From contig BSBK01009264.1 of the NCBI GenBank assembly GCA_027943335.1, forward strand, positions 1 through 64,000: 64,000 nt of DNA. Reading direction: 5' to 3'. The translations under genes were made by a program, and so were the position numbers. Origin of the DNA: Chamaecyparis obtusa. Lineage: Eukaryota > Streptophyta > Pinopsida > Cupressales > Cupressaceae. A model generated the notes under the pieces. It was not told the origin of the DNA. It searched no databases and saw nothing but the letters and a program-made list of their open reading frames with translations. Below are positions 59,158-64,000 of this stretch, one piece after another. Numbering within the stretch: position 1 is the stretch's first letter; each line of letters starts with the position of its first letter.

Positions 59158-59826
59158 TAGCATAAGGAGGGGTTAGGAGAGGGGCCAAAGGCTCACCCTA
59201 ACTAGATCCCCCTTGCAGAACAACACATAGAAGCCACAACACACAAGAGTGAGAGAGGGAATGCAGATATCCTTCATATATTATCTTTAAATTGATTCAT
59301 ACATGTCAGGCTGTAAGGCCTTCCTGGTTTCAGCCATATATTACAATCAAGTACAAAAATCCTCCACAATGTGATAATAATCTCTAAACTTCTATCTTCT
59401 ATCTTCAATCAAAACTGACTCCCTAATCTCTAATCCAACAATTACATTTATACAAGAGGCTACCAAATTAAGTCAGCCTTTAGATCCATAATGACCAGAA
59501 GGAATGACTAGATCTAGGTCCACACACTTCACAATGATGGACACTAGCATTAAATCCATGACCCAAACTAAATGCACAAGTCGGCCTTAACAAGAACTCA
59601 AAAGAAACCCATCAGTAAGAAAAGCCAACTGAGTGCCAGAAAAGCATCACCGAGCACTAGGGAAATTCACCAAGTGCCAAATAGACAATTGACCAACACC
59701 GGTGAACAAAGGAAACCGAGCAACACCGAACCAACTTGGTCAAAATAGGAACCGAGCAACACAAAAAAACTCAAATATGTTTTTGGTGACATGAGATTGC
59801 CAAGGACCTGAGATGCTCTTGCATCA
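59158..59826 (-). repeat. 5' LTR of chromovirus
   Basis: Partner of 51668-52344. It starts TAGCATAAGG (TG changed to TA) and ends CTCTTGCATCA on the plus strand. Confidence 0.88.
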
Positions 59827-61902
59827 AATAGAGCACTTGCAAGAAGAGAAAGACTTAATGATCCTCTTCAACATGATACATGGGCTTATGGTGGGAGACT
59901 TTCATATTGTCATAAGAAGCTTACCCATGCTGTGAAGGATCAAATTCAACTATTTTGGCAATTTAACTCAAGAGTGTCATGAAATGTGAAGGATGTCTTG
60001 AAGTTGAGAATTGGGATTCAAGACCACACCCTGCATCCCAAACATTATTTGGAGGTGAGTCAAACAATGTTGTTCAAAAAAATTTGTGAGACACATCCAA
60101 CATTGCAAATATCACAAGGAGATTTTGAAGCCCTCAAGCCTTTTTTTTGTGTGCCTCTTAAGATTTGAAATACTTATTGTTGCAAATATCATGTGGAGTT
60201 CTCAATGCATGATGAACTATTACAATCCCTTAATTCTACTTTGCATACTAGTGAAATGTTGGAGTGTGGTGTAAGTTCTCTTCCAAAATCATCAAGAGAC
60301 TTGCTAGATCATTTTTAATGTCCTAGAGATGATGGATGTTTCTTTTATAAAAAAGATTGCTTAAATGACAAGTGCTTGGAGTGTAGTGGGCTACTGAAGT
60401 TTGTTGAATGTTTTCATGAGGGAAGTGAACATGATTTTGGAAAGACAATTGTCCATAGAAAGGTATATGAAATCATTAAATATACATTGAAAAGTAGAGG
60501 TGAAGGATCTTGATGTGAGTTGGTTACAAAAGAATGCAATGTAGCTGATTTTATTTTAAATTTTAAGGAAGAATCATTTTTACAAGTATGCAAGGCATAG
60601 TCACAGATCTCAATGGTTGGATCAACAATTCAGGATGTGTAAGGAAACTTTCCTGATTGACACTATTATATCAGTTATTGACTTTGCAGAGAACTATACA
60701 TTGCAGCGCCAAAATGATTTACAAGCTCAATATTACAATTCTATTCAGGTTGCTATTTTTGTGCACATAACATATAGACCTTGCCCTAATTGTAAAGAAG
60801 ATGATCAAAAGATGACCAGAGAGTACCATTTTTATATGAGCGATGATAGATCTCACTCATCTGAGTATGCCCAACATTTCTTTGAGAATTATTTGAGTGG
60901 GTGCGAGAAAACAACATTTCTATGGATAGACATGTCATTTGGTCAGATAACTGCACATGTCAATTAAAAAATGTTCATGTGTTTTATTGGTTATGTAGAA
61001 TGCATGCAGAGATAGGTGTACCTTATATTTGGAGTTTTTTAAAGGCCGGCCATGGAAATGGGGGGCATGATAGAGCATGTGCATGCATAAAGAGAGCTCT
61101 AGTTAAGGAGCAACTGAGGATTTCAGGTGTATAACTCCTTCATGCTCATTCTATTGTTGATTGATGTACTTCAACATTGTCACAAGAGGGGACTCTTGAT
61201 TCAGTAGTGCATAGATTCTTTTTGGTTGGTTGAGTTGGGCATAATAGGAGATAGGTTGGATTGTCAAACTATGAAAGATTCTTAAAAAATGCATTCATTT
61301 CAAAGCTCAAATGCTAGTACATGGACCATTTGGACATGGGAGTTGGCTTGTTATTGTTTGAGGTGTCTTCAATGTGATTGGGATCAGTGCGATTCAAGTG
61401 AGTGGGTTGATACGTGGGTTCCACATTATCTAACTCATTTATCTATCACAGTCTCTGTAATAAATGATGACATGGATTTTTCTCTTGAGTATGACCATCT
61501 TTCAGATCTTCTATAGCTAGGACATGTTTTTCCATTGGTTGCACCACAAGGGAATGATGAGAGATCAGATTACTAGTTAGCACATTGTGTATGAGGAAAG
61601 TAGAAACTTGCACAACCGATGACAGATGATGATATGTTCACATATGCAATAGGATCACATGTTGTTGTGAGACATTTCTTGTGCACATATATGATTAGAA
61701 ATAATGGCATTCCTTCTTTTGAAGACTATGAGAAGCATAAAACTATTCTCATGTATTCACACCTTATTATAGCAACCAATGTTAAGTTGTTGAAACATCA
61801 AGAAAAACCAAAGACAAAGGAACTTTGGATGATTAGTACTATTGATCATGAAGCAATATTCAATACCCTCAAGAAGAGAGATGACCCTTCAGGCACACTT
61901 TG
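59827..61902 (+). pseudogene. Transposase-like gene, 3' part with putative catalytic domain
   Basis: Continuation of the gene cut at 51667. Successive segments: RALARRERLNDPLQHDTW and KLTHAVKDQIQLFWQFNSRV; NTYCCKYHVEFSMHDELL; a Cys-rich patch CPRDDGCFFYKKDCLNDKCL then ECSG; and HRSQWLDQQFRMCKE. Then ISVIDFAENYTLQRQNDLQA (Asp at 60680), FYMSDDRSHSSEYAQHFFEN, IWSDNCTCQLKNVHVFYW (Asp at 60946) and KAGHGNGGHDRACACIKRAL (61042-61100). The tail has CDSSEWVDTWVP, MTDDDMFTYAIGSHVVV and MYSHLIIATNVKLL. I recall similar DFAENY / WSDG-x-x-x-QFK / HGKG proteins in lower plants, protists and animals, probably transposon-derived, but cannot name the family. TGA stops, mostly at presumed CGA, and frameshifts near 60600, 60930 and 61140-61280 make it a pseudogene. 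Confidence 0.72.
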
Positions 61903-62230
61903 GTAGGTAAGTTAAACTCAAATTGCAAGGTTTTCCATGTTTATTACGATTACGTTCAATAAATTAATTGTAGTTTTTTTCTTTATTTGTTTGAGCCAAT
62001 AAACTTCGTTTGGTATGTGGATTGTAAATGTAGCTGGATATATATATAGATATAGAAGATTTGTGAGGTGTGCATTTGATTAACCCATCTTTTATGATGG
62101 TAAACTTCACTATGCATTGGCTAGTCATGTTCTTTGGTTCTTTTAGTTACTTATACATTCATAACTATTTTGTCAGCCTATATAGACTTCTTATATTCTC
62201 TATTAACTTTTTTCTACCTTTAAAATGCAG
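61903..62230 (+). other. Retained spliceosomal intron of the transposase-like gene
   Basis: The exon ends CACTTTG at 61902 and the intron begins GTAGGTAAG. It ends CTTTAAAATGCAG at 62230 after a T-rich stretch. Joining 61902 to 62231 completes a TGG codon and carries the frame on without a stop. Positions of GT and AG were read directly; splicing is inferred. Confidence 0.6.
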
Positions 62231-62315
62231 GGATTTGAATGTAGATGTCATCGAGAATGATGTGTTAAACTTATACACTTTTGGAGTGGAAAAAGAAATT
62301 ATTTTTTATATATAG
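62231..62315 (+). pseudogene. Last exon of the transposase-like gene
   Basis: After splicing the frame reads LWDLNVDVIENDVLNL, then YTFGVEKEIIFYI and a TAG at 62315. No function is assigned to this short acidic tail. It is open throughout, unlike upstream parts. Confidence 0.55.
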
Positions 62316-62317
62316 TT

Positions 62318-62405
62318 ATGTAATGTGCATATTTAGATACCAAATTTTGTATATAAAAACAACAACCAAATGTAATGTGCATATTTAGATGCCAAATTTT
62401 GTAAG
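62318..62405. repeat. Direct repeat of about 35 bp, two copies
   Basis: ATGTAATGTGCATATTTAGA, then T-A/G-CCAAATTTTGTA, occurs at 62318-62351 and 62370-62403, just after the gene's stop codon. Confidence 0.85.
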
Positions 62406-62689
62406 TGGGCCATTAGTGTCCAAGGGATTCAAGGGATATTTTAGGGGTTTAGTAGTGCTTGGAATAAGTCTCCTAGGTGTTTGAAATCTTTACTAGTTTT
62501 CATTTTATAAATTTAATAAGTTATAAGTTAACTTTCAAATTTATAAGCCGTTTTAAATTTAAAAGTCTTTCCTTATCATTTTTGGAAGGATTCAAATGAA
62601 TCTTGTGTTGTTTTAAATCTATTCTAAATCACTATTTTCAGCACCATCACGGTTGGGTGTGCGTCTTCATTTGAGTAATTTGTGGAGTT
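62406..62689. other. Non-coding stretch before the satellite
   Basis: Nothing recognised. A+T-rich with AAATTTATAAG-type words. Confidence 0.4.
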
Positions 62690-64000
62690 GAGGCCTAGGA
62701 GAAGTCTTTCGAGGCTTGTATCTTAGACCTCATGAGAGGTATAAGAAAACCATAAGATGTTACAAGACCATTTTTTGAGGCCTATAATAACCTCTCTCTA
62801 TTTTGGGAGATTCAAATTTGTTTGAATTTGGCATGCTAATCTCGCTTGATGGAAAAACTTGCAGTGAGGGTGAGTTGAAAGTTGCACCACTGGGTTTCTT
62901 CCAAATTGTCCATCCTCACATTGAATGGATTGTGCCATAAGTTCCATTTGGGTAGGTAAATGCTAGTGACAACCTTGTTTTGACCACTGAGTTAGTAGAA
63001 CATTTGCGACCATGTCAAACCAAAGTGTCCCGAAGGTGCACTAAGCATGAATGGGCAACGATCTTTCGAGGCTCGTATCTTAGACTTCGTGAGAGGTATT
63101 GGAAAACCATTTGATTCTACAAGACTATTTTTCTAAGGCCTACAATAACCTCTCTCCATTATAGGAGATTCAATTTTTTTTGAATTCGACATGCCAATCT
63201 TGCTTGATGGCAAAATTTGCAGTGAAGGTCAGTTGTAATTTGCACCACTAGATTTCTTCCCAACCGTTCATCCTGGCACTGAATGGACTATCACATTATC
63301 TCCAGTTGGGTAGGTAAACACTAGTGGCAACCCTATTTCCACCACTTAGTAGAACATTCACGACCATGCCAGACTGAAGTGTCCCCAAGGTGCACTAAGC
63401 ATGATTAGGCAGTGATCTTTCTAGGATCATCTCTCAAACTCTGTGAGAGTTATCGAAAAAATATGAGATGCTACAGGACCATGCTTTTGAGGCCTACAAT
63501 AACCTCTCTCCATTATGGGATATTCAATTTTTTTTGAATTTGGCATGCCAATCTTGCTTGATGCCAAAACTTGTAGTCTGGGTCATTTGAAAGTTGCACC
63601 ACTAGATTTCTTCCAAACTGTTCATCTTGGCACCAAATGGAAAGTTCCATTAGCTCTAGTTGGGCAGGTAAATGCTAGTGAGAACCCGATTTTGACCACT
63701 ATGTTAGTAGAACATTCGCGACCATGCCAAACTGAAGTGTCACCAAGGTGCACTAAGTACGATTGGGTAGTGATCTTTTGTGGCTCGTATCTGAGACCCC
63801 GTGAGAGGTATCAACAAATTGTGAGATACTACAAGACCATGTTTTTGAGGCCTACAATAACCTCTCTTTTTTTGGGAAATTTGAATTTGTTTGAATTTGG
63901 CACGCCAATCTCACTTGATATGAAAACTTGTAGTAAGGGTTAGTTGAAAGTTGCACCACTGGGTTTCTTCAAATTCATTCATCTTGTCACTGAATCGATT
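62690..64000. repeat. Satellite array, monomer about 356 bp, about 3.7 copies and open to the right
   Basis: The anchor GGCCTA-AATAACCTCTCT occurs at 62779, 63137, 63491 and 63849, spacing 358, 354 and 358. Other landmarks recur at the same distances: TCTT-CGAGGCTCGTATCT, GTGAGAGGTAT, TTTGAATT-GGCATGCCAATC, AAAGTTGCACCACT and AAGGTGCACTAAG. Monomers differ at many positions. The array begins abruptly near 62690 and continues past the window end. Confidence 0.92.

Larger units (their letters stand above)
51668..59826 (-). mobile_element. Chromodomain Ty3/gypsy retrotransposon (chromovirus), decayed
   Basis: LTRs of 677 bp (51668-52344) and 669 bp (59158-59826) bracket, in minus orientation, a primer site, gag, protease, RT, RNase H, integrase and chromodomain, the standard chromovirus order. 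A 5-bp target duplication flanks it. The LTRs differ at many positions, so the insertion is old. A 1.9-kb foldback element and a 285-bp duplication interrupt the integrase/chromodomain part. It disrupts the transposase-like gene on the opposite strand. Confidence 0.9.

Noticed and set aside
63515..63943. 142-codon open frame near the right end
   Set aside because: It lies in the satellite; monomer length is not a multiple of three and the other monomers carry stops in the same place.
1..64000. tRNA, rRNA or organelle genes
   Set aside because: No cloverleaf-type or rRNA-like conserved blocks were noticed on either strand; a tRNAscan run would settle it.

Overview
The window looks like nuclear DNA from a plant with a very large, repeat-packed genome; a gymnosperm is my best guess. 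It is AT-rich and I could find no intact host gene, rRNA or tRNA. Almost all of it is old, nested, mutated mobile DNA: Tat-type and chromodomain Ty3/gypsy elements, non-autonomous LTR elements, RNase-H-bearing LINEs, a Helitron and inverted-repeat DNA elements. The plant assignment rests on these families; the gymnosperm assignment is inference.

Layout. 1-2028 (minus): decayed Helitron replicase, with the HUH motif near the left edge. 2571-2983 (minus): broken Agenet-domain gene. 2984-6608: AT-rich spacer with a diverged duplication, two strong palindromes and a TGCACT-rich island. 6609-16841 (minus): composite LTR retrotransposon with three LTRs and two internal regions, the second carrying a 998-bp DNA element. 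17376 to about 25450 (plus): Tat-like gypsy element with gag, protease, an extra RNase H, RT, RNase H, integrase and a long 3' LTR. 26101-27002 (minus): LINE 3' end. 27003-40868: a 13.9-kb structure with inverted arms of about 1.6 kb, holding an LTR fragment, a 1-kb TIR element, two related broken coiled-coil genes and another LINE remnant.

41784-48430: a second copy of the 998-bp DNA element, split by a second three-LTR composite (42288-48344). 48751-50267: LTR related to the 6.6-16.8 kb family. 50838-62315 (plus): a broken, roughly 1,000-codon gene of a transposase-like family. It is split by a chromovirus (51668-59826) that itself contains a foldback element (53001-54875). 62690-64000: about 3.7 copies of a 356-bp satellite running off the right edge.

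The insertions can be ordered. The chromovirus jumped into the transposase-like gene (5-bp duplication; the reading frame rejoins when it is removed), and the foldback sits inside the chromovirus. The 42-48 kb composite jumped into a DNA element, another copy of which sits inside the 11-15 kb retroelement. Many stop codons are TGA or TAA where related families have Arg, Gln or Glu, as expected of long-silenced, methylated DNA. All repeat alignments, similarities and boundaries were judged by eye.
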